DNA from: JAITWN01 sp964546765
GTDB taxonomy: Bacteria; Pseudomonadota; Gammaproteobacteria; SZUA-140
Reading direction: 5' to 3'
Assembly (NCBI GenBank): GCA_964546765.1
Contig: CAZJKV010000023.1
Coordinates: forward strand, 1 to 23,501
DNA: 23,501 nt
Shown: positions 7,396 through 15,553 of the stretch, piece after piece
Position numbering within the stretch: position 1 is the stretch's first letter
How the letters are laid out: the number at the start of each line of letters is the position of its first letter
The notes under the pieces: model-generated
The model's database searches: none
What the model saw: only the letters and a program-made list of their open reading frames with translations
Told to the model about the DNA's origin: nothing
Translations under genes and position numbers: made by a program

Positions 7396-7539
7396 GCCAA
7401 AGAAGAAGCCGAGCCGGATCGCGGACTCGTGGTGACTGATCAGGTCGTCGATGTCGATGTCGAATCTCCATTGCCGAATCCGGGTATGACGGCATCATTG
7501 TAGCGCGGCGCGGTCGCAAGCATCGCCGGACAGGTGATT

Positions 7540-8583
7540 TCAATCGAGCCACAGCGCGCCGCGTCGGCGCTCGACCCGCCATGCCGCATCGTCGTCGCGG
7601 CACATCCCGAACACGAAGGAAGGCGGCAGCTCCGGCAGCAGGAAGCGCAGGTCGTAGAACCACGCGCAGTCCCGCGCGCCCGTGCGCGTCACCTCGTGCA
7701 GTACCGGCAGCCGCGCGAAGTCGCGGAAATCCTCGAAGCCGTCCTGGGCCCAGGCCGCGCGCGCGAGACCGCGCTCGGCGGGCGTCGCGCCGTAACGCGT
7801 ATGGATCTGCCAGTCCGGCACATGGCGATAGGCCGCCGACATACGTTCGAGCAGCGCCGATACAGGTACGTGTTCAACAACAGCGCGTCCCGGCAACAGC
7901 CGGACCCGGGCAACATGACGCAGCTCGCCGTGGCTGACGATCACCATCCAGTGGCCGGGCGACAGCGGCTGGGGCAAGGCATCGACCCGGGCGTGCTCGA
8001 GGCCGAGCGCGAGTGCATGGTCGACGCCGGCGTCGACCCCCCGCTGGTGCTGAACCCCCTGCATGCCGACATAGGCGGCGAGCATCGCCAGCGCGGCGAT
8101 ACCGGCAGCCCGCGCGCGCGCCGGCCAGCGAGCCGCCGCGAGCAGGCCGAGCGCGATAATCAACGTGAACCACGGATCGAGGACATAGGTCCACGACAGT
8201 GCCGGGCGCCAGTCCGACAGCGGAAACAGGATCATCGTCCCATACGCGGTAATCAGGTCGCCGGCGACATGGATCGCGAGCCCGAGCGCGGCCGGGATGA
8301 AAAAGCCGCGCCAACCGAGCCCGGTAAACCAGCCGCAGACGCAGGCGATCAGGAAGGCCCACAGCGGCAGCAGCACCAGCGAATGCGTTGCGCCCTGGTG
8401 CGCGACCGCGAGGTACCACAAGGTGTCGACCGCGCGCAGCGCGAAATCGATGTCCGGGAAACCGGCGCCGAGCCCACCCGCGGCCATGCGCGCGCGCTGG
8501 CCCGGCGATCCCGCTGTGATATGCGTCGGCGCGACCGCCCGCGCGATCAGCGCCCCGCTCAATACATGGGTGAGGGTATCCAC
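7540..8583 (-). CDS. YdjM-type membrane-bound metal-dependent hydrolase
   Basis: The protein has 347 residues and starts at GTG 8583 with the family signature MDTLTHVLSGALIARA. The GTG is preferred because the motif begins right at it. Other conserved pieces are GGLGAGFPDIDF, GATHSLVLLP and HVAGDLITAYGTMILFPLSD, whose His and Asp residues are the presumed metal-binding positions. These match the LexA-regulated YdjM family of integral membrane proteins. There are about five hydrophobic segments in residues 1-200, then a soluble C-terminal part of about 150 residues with Trp-rich stretches. The biological substrate is not known for the family. It is co-oriented with tetR and begins 17 bp after its stop, so probably co-transcribed. 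Confidence 0.83.
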   Translation of the reverse strand: MDTLTHVLSGALIARAVAPTHITAGSPGQRARMAAGGLGAGFPDIDFALRAVDTLWYLAVAHQGATHSLVLLPLWAFLIACVCGWFTGLGWRGFFIPAALGLAIHVAGDLITAYGTMILFPLSDWRPALSWTYVLDPWFTLIIALGLLAAARWPARARAAGIAALAMLAAYVGMQGVQHQRGVDAGVDHALALGLEHARVDALPQPLSPGHWMVIVSHGELRHVARVRLLPGRAVVEHVPVSALLERMSAAYRHVPDWQIHTRYGATPAERGLARAAWAQDGFEDFRDFARLPVLHEVTRTGARDCAWFYDLRFLLPELPPSFVFGMCRDDDAAWRVERRRGALWLD

Positions 8584-8600
8584 GCGCGGGTGGACGTCGA

Positions 8601-9248
8601 TCAGGATGCCGGCGGGGTGGTTTCCTCGACCGGCGGGGCATCGCGCGCAGCCGCGGCCGCCTTATCCGGTACAAACATGAACGCCGGAAGCATTTCGGCG
8701 CCTTTCAGCAGCCGCTCGAGCAGATCGCGTGTCGATGACGACCCGATCGAATCGTCGCGCATCCAGTAGAAGAACGTCGTCAGATAGATACTCGTCATCA
8801 CGGTCTCCTCTAGCGCGCGTGTCAGGTATGCCCCGTCGCGCAGCGCGCCTTCGCGGATCCACTGCACGGTCCGGCTGACGCGCAGCAGCCCGCGCACCTG
8901 CATATGCACATGCCCCGGCTCGAAGCGGCCGTAGATCATCTCGCGGGTGGCGCGGCGGTGAGATGCGAGCGTGTCGAGCCAGGTCATGACCAGACGGTGC
9001 AGGCGCTCGCGGGCCGGCAGCGCGGATAAGCCGGGCTCGGCGCTGGCGTCAAGGACCGCGGCGTCGGCGCGGTCGAACCACGCCTCGATGACGTCCTCCT
9101 TCTCGCTGAAGTGCTGGCGTATGTCGTTCAGACCGACGCCGAGCTTTGCCGCAACGTCGAACAGACGCATCTGTTCCCAGGAGCTCTGCTCCGCCAGCAC
9201 GACCGCGGTGTCGACGATCTTCTCGCGCAACTGGGCCTGTTTCGCCAT
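8601..9248 (-). CDS. TetR/AcrR-family transcriptional regulator
   Basis: The protein has 215 residues from ATG 9248 (MAKQAQLREKIVDTAVVLAE). GAAGGGG lies about 9 bases upstream, and this start gives the normal TetR length. Residues about 8-55 form the TetR helix-turn-helix (MRLFDVAAKLGVGLNDIRQHFSEKEDVIEAWF). The rest is an alpha-helical ligand-binding and dimerisation domain. The C-terminal 20 residues are Ala/Pro-rich and probably disordered. It is divergent from an ABC exporter gene across a 118-bp region that holds two palindromes, so it most likely represses that operon and itself. The inducer is unknown. Confidence 0.88.
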   Translation of the reverse strand: MAKQAQLREKIVDTAVVLAEQSSWEQMRLFDVAAKLGVGLNDIRQHFSEKEDVIEAWFDRADAAVLDASAEPGLSALPARERLHRLVMTWLDTLASHRRATREMIYGRFEPGHVHMQVRGLLRVSRTVQWIREGALRDGAYLTRALEETVMTSIYLTTFFYWMRDDSIGSSSTRDLLERLLKGAEMLPAFMFVPDKAAAAARDAPPVEETTPPAS

Positions 9249-9308
9249 GCTGTTTACCCCTTCAGTCCTTGCATGAAGTCTACCCGTCAATGCCCTGGAA
9301 TCCAAGGA

Positions 9309-9322
9309 TCCCGAATTCGGGA
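9309..9322. promoter_or_regulatory. Perfect 14-bp palindrome between tetR and the ABC transporter genes
   Basis: TCCCGAATTCGGGA is a gapless perfect palindrome in the middle of the divergent intergenic region, 61 bp from the tetR start and 45 bp from the ABC ATPase start. It is a candidate TetR-family operator. No footprint evidence exists, and the assignment rests on symmetry and position. Confidence 0.45.
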
Positions 9323-9350
9323 CGGGGTCGGTGGCAAGGTGCTCGGGGAT

Positions 9351-9363
9351 AGTGTAAAACACT
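9351..9363. promoter_or_regulatory. Palindrome overlapping the ABC ATPase translation start region
   Basis: AGTGT-AAA-ACACT is a perfect inverted repeat ending three bases before ATG 9367, in the place of a ribosome binding site. It could be a second TetR operator, or an RNA hairpin that hinders initiation. No clear Shine-Dalgarno sequence lies between it and the start. Confidence 0.4.
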
Positions 9364-9366
9364 GCG

Positions 9367-10289
<923 letters not shown>

Positions 10290-10293
<4 letters not shown>

Positions 10294-11078
10294 ACGCCCG
10301 GACCGGCGCGATGCGTTTCAACCGCCATGGCGTGCTCGCGATCTACAGGTTCGAGATGGCGCGCTTCAAGCGCACGTTGTGGCAGAGCCTTGCGACGCCG
10401 GTGATCACGACGGTGCTCTATTTCGTCGTGTTCGGCGCCGCGATCGGCGCGCGCATCGGCGAAGTCGACGGTGTCACCTACGGCGCGTTCATCGTGCCGG
10501 GCCTGATCATGTTGTCGATCTTCACCGAGAGCCTCAACAACGCAGCGTTCGGCATCCACCTTCCGAAGTTCACCGGCACGATCTTCGAGGTGCTGTCGGC
10601 GCCGATCTCGCCGTTCGAGATGGTGCTCGCCTATGTCGGCGCCGCGGCGACGAAGTCGGTGCTCCTGGGACTCATCATTCTCGCGACCGCGAGCCTGTTC
10701 GTGCCGATACAGCTGCTGCATCCCCTGTGGATGTTCGTGTACCTGATGCTGGTCGCGATCGCATTCAGCCTCGCGGGCTTCATCATCGGGATCTGGGCCA
10801 AGGGCTTCGAACAGTTGCAGTTCATCCCGATGCTCGTCATCACGCCGCTGACCTTCCTCGGCGGCGCGTTCTACTCGATCGACATGCTGCCTGGCGCCTG
10901 GCGTACCGCGAGTCTGTTCAACCCGATCGTCTATGTGGTCAGCGGTTTCCGCTGGTGCTTCTACGGTAGCGGCGATGTCGGTATCTGGCTCAGCCTCGCG
11001 GTCGTCACCGGCTTCATCGTGGCCAGTCTCGCGGTGGTGGGGTGGATCTTCCGTACGGGTTACCGGCTCAAGAGTTGA
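10290..11078 (+). CDS. ABC-2 type permease
   Basis: The protein has 262 residues with six predicted hydrophobic segments. It starts by ATGA overlap with the ATPase gene. Characteristic stretches are LWQSLATPVITTVLYFVVFG in the first segment, TYGAFIVPGLIMLSIFTESL, and the C-terminal LGGAFYSIDMLPGAWRTASL followed by NPIVYVVSGFRW. These match the YadH/NodJ-like ABC-2 membrane component family. Family members export polysaccharides, drugs or unknown compounds. It probably forms a dimer with two copies of the ATPase. Confidence 0.92.
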
Positions 11079-11088
11079 CCGCGACCCG

Positions 11089-12573
11089 ATGAGCAGACAG
11101 AAGATCGGCCTGATCCTCGGCGCGCTGTTGTTCACCCTGCTGTTGTTGCCGGACCCTCCGGAAGGCATGACGCCCGAAGGGATGATGGTTGCCGCGCTCG
11201 CGGCCCTGATGGCGACGTGGTGGATCACCGAGGCAATCCCGATCCCGGCAACCGCGCTGCTGCCGATCGTGCTGCTGCCGCTGCTCGGCGTCATGGCGCC
11301 GGGCGAGGTCACGGCCTCGTACGGCAATCACCTGATCTTCCTGTTCATGGGCGGTTTCTTCATCGCGGCGACGATGCAGCGCTGGAATCTGCATCGCCGC
11401 ATCGCGCTGCACACGATCCGCCTGGTCGGCTTAACGCCCAGAATGATCGTCCTCGGCTTCATGCTCGCGACTGCGTTCCTGTCGATGTGGATCAGCAACA
11501 CCGCGACCACGATGATGATGTTCACGATCGGACTTGCGGTCGTGAACCATGTCTCGACGCTGCTGGAGGAACGCGGGCTCGACGTCGGCCCCGGCCACTT
11601 CCGTTTCGCGACGTCGCTGATGCTCGGCATCGCCTACGCGGCCTCGATCGGCGGCATCGCGACACTGATAGGCACGCCGCCCAACGCGGTGTTCGCCGGC
11701 GTCATCGAGCAAACCTACGGGCTCCGGATCTCGTTCCTGGACTGGATGCTGTTCGCAATGCCGCTGTCCGTCGTCATGCTCGGCCTGACCTGGTGGTACC
11801 TGACCGCGTTCGCGTTCCCGAGCGAGACGGAGGAGCTGCCGGGCGGCCGCGAGCTGATCCGCCGCGAACTCGAGCAGCTCGGGCCGATGTCTAGCCAGGA
11901 GAAATCAGTGCTTGCGGTATTCACCACGGTCGCCCTTGCGTGGATCTTTCACGGCCTGATCGACATCCCCGCGCTCGCGATGATCAACGACTCGACCATT
12001 GCGATCGCCGGCGCGGTGCTGCTGTTCATGATCCCGGCGAACCTGAAAAAAGGCGAGTTCCTGCTCGACTGGCGCACGGCGGTAACGATCCCGTGGGACA
12101 TTATCATCCTGTTCGGCGGCGGCTTTGCGCTCGCGAACGCGTTCGCGGCGAGCGGCCTGACCGCGTGGCTGGCCGGCGAGCTGACGCTGCTACAGGGCAT
12201 CGGTCTGGTAGGTATCGTGTTCGCAGTCGTGCTGCTGGTGATCTTCCTGACCGAGATCACCTCGAATACCGCGACCGCGACCTTGTTCCTGCCGCTGATG
12301 GGGGCGCTGGCGCTGGCGATCGACGTGCACCCCTATGCCCTGATGTCCGCGGCCGCGATCGCCGCGTCGTTCGCGTTCATGCTGCCAGTCGCGACACCGC
12401 CGAACGCGATCGTGTTCAGCAGCCGCTACGTCACGATCGGCCAGATGGCGGCGGCCGGCGTCTGGCTGAATATCCTCGGCAGTCTCCTGATCACCGCGCT
12501 CGTGGTCTGGTTCATGCCGGTGGCCTGGGGTATAGACATCAATGCAGCACCCGCGATATTCGGGGCGAGATAG
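11089..12573 (+). CDS. DASS/SLC13-family sodium:divalent anion symporter
   Basis: The protein has 494 residues from ATG 11089 (MSRQKIGLILGALLFTLLLL), 10 bp after the permease stop. It is highly hydrophobic with 11 or more membrane segments. Both family SNT motifs are visible (MWISNTATTMMMFTIG and TEITSNTATATLFLPLMG), each followed by a TP motif (LIGTPPNAVFAG and PVATPPNAIVFSS). These form the two pseudo-symmetric substrate/Na+ sites of SLC13 transporters, which take up di- or tricarboxylates, sulfate or similar anions. Sequence alone does not separate carboxylate from sulfate carriers. Tight spacing suggests one operon with the ABC genes. It is longer than many bacterial carboxylate carriers only by the cytoplasmic loop (about 240-275). 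Confidence 0.92.
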   Translation: MSRQKIGLILGALLFTLLLLPDPPEGMTPEGMMVAALAALMATWWITEAIPIPATALLPIVLLPLLGVMAPGEVTASYGNHLIFLFMGGFFIAATMQRWNLHRRIALHTIRLVGLTPRMIVLGFMLATAFLSMWISNTATTMMMFTIGLAVVNHVSTLLEERGLDVGPGHFRFATSLMLGIAYAASIGGIATLIGTPPNAVFAGVIEQTYGLRISFLDWMLFAMPLSVVMLGLTWWYLTAFAFPSETEELPGGRELIRRELEQLGPMSSQEKSVLAVFTTVALAWIFHGLIDIPALAMINDSTIAIAGAVLLFMIPANLKKGEFLLDWRTAVTIPWDIIILFGGGFALANAFAASGLTAWLAGELTLLQGIGLVGIVFAVVLLVIFLTEITSNTATATLFLPLMGALALAIDVHPYALMSAAAIAASFAFMLPVATPPNAIVFSSRYVTIGQMAAAGVWLNILGSLLITALVVWFMPVAWGIDINAAPAIFGAR

Positions 12574-12581
12574 CGATCTGC

Positions 12582-12609
12582 TTGACACTATTCTTGCTTT
12601 ATTTACTAT
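12582..12609 (+). promoter_or_regulatory. Sigma70-like promoter of the first Crp/Fnr-like gene
   Basis: A consensus -35 TTGACA (12582-12587) is followed after 16 bp by TACTAT (12604-12609), with overlapping TATA alternatives one or two bases on. It sits just after the DASS stop, in AT-rich sequence that contrasts with the GC-rich upstream genes. It would leave a leader of about 75-80 nt before ATG 12693. Confidence 0.6.
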
Positions 12610-12692
12610 ATACCGTACTCTATAAGAGGACTCAGTTTACAAGGCAATATCGCGGTACCTGTACGAGCTATTCAGTCGATACGTGTAGCGAT

Positions 12693-13412
12693 ATGTTATC
12701 TATACAGTCAAAGCCCCATAGCCTCCTGCTCTCGGCCCTGCCGTCGGATGCCCAACAGCGCATCTTTCCCCAACTGAAGCTGGTCAACCTTACGCTCGGC
12801 ACTGTGGTGCACGAACCCGGACAGCATGAGGACTATGTATATTTTCCGATCGACTGCATCGTCTCGCTGCTCTATGTCATGATCAACGGCGCCTCGGCGG
12901 AGATCGCTGTAGTCGGCAATGAGGGCGTCATCGGCATCGCGGTCTTCATGGGCGGGGAAAGCACCCCCAACCGGGCTATCGTACAGAGCGGTGGGACCGC
13001 TTACCGTATACCGTCTGAATTGATCCGATCCGAGTTCAACAACCACTCCGAGATGCGTATTTTGATGCTGCGTTACACCCAGGCACTGATCACGCAGATG
13101 TCGCAGACGGCAGTGTGCAACCGGCACCACACCATCGATCAACAGCTGTGCCGCTGGTTGCTGCTTTCTCTGGATCGCCTGACCGGCAACCAACTGACGA
13201 TGACCCAGGAACTCATCGCCAATATGCTCGGCGTTCGACGCGAAGGCGTGACCGTGGCTGCCGGCAAGTTGCAGCAACTCGGCGTAATCAATTACAGGCG
13301 CGGACATATTACCGTGCTCGACCGTCCACGACTCGAATCGCTTTGCTGCGAATGCTATCAGGTGGTGAAGGGCGAAACCGACCGGTTGATGTCATTACCT
13401 CTGGCATTCTGA
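12693..13412 (+). CDS. Crp/Fnr-family transcriptional regulator (copy 1)
   Basis: The protein has 239 residues from ATG 12693. The frame is open upstream but has no other start after the DASS gene. Residues about 15-135 form a cyclic-nucleotide-binding-like beta-roll (PGQHEDYVYFPIDCIVSLLY, EIAVVGNEGVIGIAVFMGGE). A long dimerisation helix follows. Residues about 165-215 hold a Crp-type helix-turn-helix (LTMTQELIANMLGVRREGVTVAAG). There is no N-terminal Fnr-type cysteine cluster, so an oxygen-sensing iron-sulfur cluster is unlikely; only scattered cysteines occur (CNRHH, CCECYQ). The effector is unknown. It is paralogous to the next Crp-like gene, and a predicted small RNA lies between them on the other strand. 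Confidence 0.88.
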   Translation: MLSIQSKPHSLLLSALPSDAQQRIFPQLKLVNLTLGTVVHEPGQHEDYVYFPIDCIVSLLYVMINGASAEIAVVGNEGVIGIAVFMGGESTPNRAIVQSGGTAYRIPSELIRSEFNNHSEMRILMLRYTQALITQMSQTAVCNRHHTIDQQLCRWLLLSLDRLTGNQLTMTQELIANMLGVRREGVTVAAGKLQQLGVINYRRGHITVLDRPRLESLCCECYQVVKGETDRLMSLPLAF

Positions 13413-13481
13413 CGCCCGCTGGAACGGGAATTTTCCTGAGGGTGCAATGGATTCGCCGCACCTGCAACACGCAGGGTCGGC

Positions 13482-13515
13482 AAAAAAAAGCCCCTGAACA
13501 TCCTAGTACAGGGGC
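13482..13515 (-). terminator. Intrinsic terminator, minus strand
   Basis: The 7-bp stem GCCCCTG/CAGGGGC (13515-13509 with 13496-13490) has a 12-nt loop and is followed by T8 in the minus-strand direction. On the plus strand the A8 precedes the hairpin, so it cannot serve the upstream Crp-like gene. No minus-strand protein gene lies upstream of it; this is why a small RNA is proposed. Confidence 0.82.
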
Positions 13516-13592
13516 CTGAGAGGCGATAATCGTCGCGCTGCTCACAAAGCGCCACTCTTCAGAGAGAAGGGGGGGAGGGGTGACGAGTGGCG
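13482..13592 (-). ncRNA. Predicted small RNA with C-rich loop and intrinsic terminator
   Basis: On the minus strand three stem-loops follow one another. (1) GCCACTC (13591-13585) pairs with GAGTGGC (13557-13551) around a 27-nt loop that contains CCCC-T-CCCCCCC-TTCTCTCT. (2) TGAG/CTCA (13544-13541, 13520-13517) encloses GCGA/TCGC. (3) GCCCCTG (13515-13509) pairs with CAGGGGC (13496-13490) and is followed at once by eight T (13489-13482), a textbook intrinsic terminator on this strand. AT-rich TATAAG and TATATC lie just upstream (13606-13595) as -10 candidates, but no clear -35 was found. No good ORF fits. A long single-stranded C-run suggests base-pairing to G-rich ribosome binding sites. The 5' end is approximate. 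Confidence 0.6.
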
Positions 13593-13822
13593 TAGATATA
13601 CTTATAGGCCACTGCGCCTGCCACCTCTGTTCGTTGTCGCACATATTCACCCGCCAGCGCATATTCCGTCCGAGCCAATGGAAGGGCAAACACGCGATCA
13701 CCGGTTCTGTGTTCCAGCGAACAGATGAGCCGGATTTTATTCGCTAAAACGACACAATCTATGGAAAATTATTTACCAAGCTCGTCCGGCCACGAGGTGA
13801 ATATCTGTTGCAGGTATTTGAA

Positions 13823-14584
13823 ATGATCCCTCCGTCAACCGCTCCAGTGCTCAACCGCATTATTAATAATCTTCCATACAAACAACGCGTTCAGATTATG
13901 GCGCAATGCATGCATGTGCAATTGTCCTTTGGAGAAATCCTGAGTAAATACGGGACAAACGTAACACATGTCTATTTTCCACTGACGGGCTTCATCTCCC
14001 TGGTCTCCACCGTGGACAGCCGCCAGCCCATTGAAATGGGAATGATCGGAAACGAAGGGATGATGGGCGCAACGCTTGCTCTCGGCGTCAATAAAGCCCC
14101 GTTGCAGGCGGTAGTGCAAGGCCCCGGCAGTGCATTGATGATGACAGCCGCGCGATTCCGCCGCCTGATTCGGGAAAATTCAGCTTTTCACCATTCGATC
14201 GATCATTATCTATTCGTACTGATCGAGCAACTGGCACAGACCGCCGCATGCAATTGCTTCCATGATGTCCACGCACGTCTGGCGCGGTGGTTTCTGATGA
14301 CGCACGATCGCGCCCATGGCAGCGACTTCCATCTCACGCACCAGTTTCTCGCCGATATGCTCGGGGTGCGCAGGAGTGCGGTGACGATTGCCGCCGGCAA
14401 AATGCAGGATGAGCGGATAATCCACTATACGCGAGGACTGATCAGCGTCCTCTCCAGGCGCAGGCTCGAGGCTGCGTCCTGCGAGTGCTACGCCATGTCC
14501 GTGAGCGCATATAATCGACTAATGCCTGCCGCTGCGCATGGCCGCGACGTCAAGTCGGGGCCTGTAAGGTCAGCGCAATCCTGA
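13823..14584 (+). CDS. Crp/Fnr-family transcriptional regulator (copy 2)
   Basis: The protein has 253 residues from ATG 13823 (MIPPSTAPVLNRIINNLPYK). A TTG at 13808 would add five residues, but AGG at -11 fits the ATG. The layout is the same as copy 1: cNMP-binding-like roll (HVYFPLTGFISLVSTV, GMIGNEGMMGATLALGV), dimer helix with AACNCFHDVHARLARWFLMT, and helix-turn-helix (FHLTHQFLADMLGVRRSAVT). The two share the IGNEG, R(W)-LL/FLM and ANMLGVRR/ADMLGVRR blocks but are diverged elsewhere. No Fnr cysteine motif is present. The upstream 400 bp hold the predicted antisense-strand small RNA and an AT-rich stretch (13735-13785) that probably contains its promoter. Copy 2 ends 54 bp from the convergent csbD-like gene. 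Confidence 0.88.
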   Translation: MIPPSTAPVLNRIINNLPYKQRVQIMAQCMHVQLSFGEILSKYGTNVTHVYFPLTGFISLVSTVDSRQPIEMGMIGNEGMMGATLALGVNKAPLQAVVQGPGSALMMTAARFRRLIRENSAFHHSIDHYLFVLIEQLAQTAACNCFHDVHARLARWFLMTHDRAHGSDFHLTHQFLADMLGVRRSAVTIAAGKMQDERIIHYTRGLISVLSRRRLEAASCECYAMSVSAYNRLMPAAAHGRDVKSGPVRSAQS

Positions 14585-14638
14585 GGATACTGCACCCGCT
14601 TCAAGAATCCCTGCTCCCGGGACCGGATGCTGTATCAT

Positions 14639-14839
14639 TCATTTTGTTTTCCTTTCTATCTCATTCTCGAATTCTTCTATATCATCCTGGAGATCGCCGG
14701 CAGTCGACTGGACTTTTCCACCCGCTTTCAGCGCCTTGCCTTCCACTTGCATTCTCTTGCTGCCGACAATCTTTCCGGCGACTTCCTTGCCCTTGCCCTT
14801 TGCCTCCTTGATACGGCCCTTGACCTGGTTCCTGTTCAT
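14639..14839 (-). CDS. CsbD-family stress protein
   Basis: The 66-residue, highly charged, lysine-rich protein begins MNRNQVKGRIKEAKGKGKEV, with the CsbD/YjbJ pattern of repeated K-G-x-x-K-E/AGK units and no hydrophobic core. GGAGATAA precedes ATG 14839. The family accumulates under general stress (sigmaB regulon in Bacillus, stationary phase and osmotic stress in enteric bacteria); molecular role is unknown. It is the last gene of a minus-strand series, 47 bp after the BON lipoprotein gene. Confidence 0.88.
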   Translation of the reverse strand: MNRNQVKGRIKEAKGKGKEVAGKIVGSKRMQVEGKALKAGGKVQSTAGDLQDDIEEFENEIERKTK

Positions 14840-14886
14840 GGAGTTATCTCCGGGTTAATGTTGACGATAAGTTTTCAAGACGGCCA

Positions 14887-15486
14887 TCAGTTCTCTGTGT
14901 CGACGGTCAACGCCGAAGCATCAACACGCTTGACGCCTTCGACGCCAGCCGCTATCTCCGTGACATGATCGATGGCCTCCTGATCCTTCAGCGCACCCTC
15001 CAGCGTCACAATACCCTCCTTGGTATCGACGCTGACATCGAAGCCCTTACTGAGGCTGTCAGCGAGAATCTCCGATTTAACCTTGGTGGTGATCCATGTG
15101 TCAGACATCACCCGCTGAGCGCCCTCCATAGCCCCGCTTCCACCGGAAGTATTCAGATTGTTCTGGACGCCCCTGACGCCATCGATCGACCTGGCGGCCC
15201 GCTCCGCCACTGACCTGGCTTCCGGATCGCTCACAGTCCCCTCCAGGGTAACTACAGCGTTGTTGGTCGTCACGCTGATATCGGAACCCCTGAGCTTGCT
15301 CTCGGTCATCATCTTGGCCTTGACCTGTGCGGTCATGGCCGTATCCGAGATCGCTGAGGTCATGCTTTCACTTCGCGACTGATCACTGTCGGTGTCTGTC
15401 GACTTGCCGCACGCCGATATACCGATGCCCAATGCAGGGATCATGGCTACTGCTATAAGTACATGACGGATTTTCATGATGTTCAT
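14887..15486 (-). CDS. Lipoprotein with two BON domains (OsmY-like)
   Basis: The protein has 199 residues. A signal sequence (MKIRHVLIAVAMIPALGIGI) ends in a lipobox-like ISAC, with Cys at about residue 26, so it is probably lipidated. Two BON domains follow at about residues 50-112 (KLRGSDISVTTNNAVVTLEG) and 128-195 (FDVSVDTKEGIVTLEGALKD), each with the central glycine and TLEG strand typical of OsmY, DolP and Kon-type proteins. BON domains bind phospholipid surfaces, so a role in envelope integrity under stress is likely. ATG 15486 and ATG 15477 are both possible starts; GGAGC lies upstream of the first. Confidence 0.87.
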   Translation of the reverse strand: MNIMKIRHVLIAVAMIPALGIGISACGKSTDTDSDQSRSESMTSAISDTAMTAQVKAKMMTESKLRGSDISVTTNNAVVTLEGTVSDPEARSVAERAARSIDGVRGVQNNLNTSGGSGAMEGAQRVMSDTWITTKVKSEILADSLSKGFDVSVDTKEGIVTLEGALKDQEAIDHVTEIAAGVEGVKRVDASALTVDTEN

Positions 15487-15553
15487 ATCGATGTTGCTCC
15501 ATTGATATGTATTAGTTCAATACAAGAGTGATCAGCGCGCCAGGTTGGAATGG

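Noticed and set aside
13415..13434. Weak hairpin CCCG-CTGGAA-CGGG followed by AATTTT after the first Crp-like gene
   Set aside because: Only 4 bp of stem and 4 T. It could terminate weakly, but is not strong enough to list as a terminator.
13309..13701. Minus-strand 130-codon frame over the small RNA region
   Set aside because: It runs through the intrinsic terminator and into the Crp-like gene, has no family resemblance and poor composition. The structured RNA explanation fits better.
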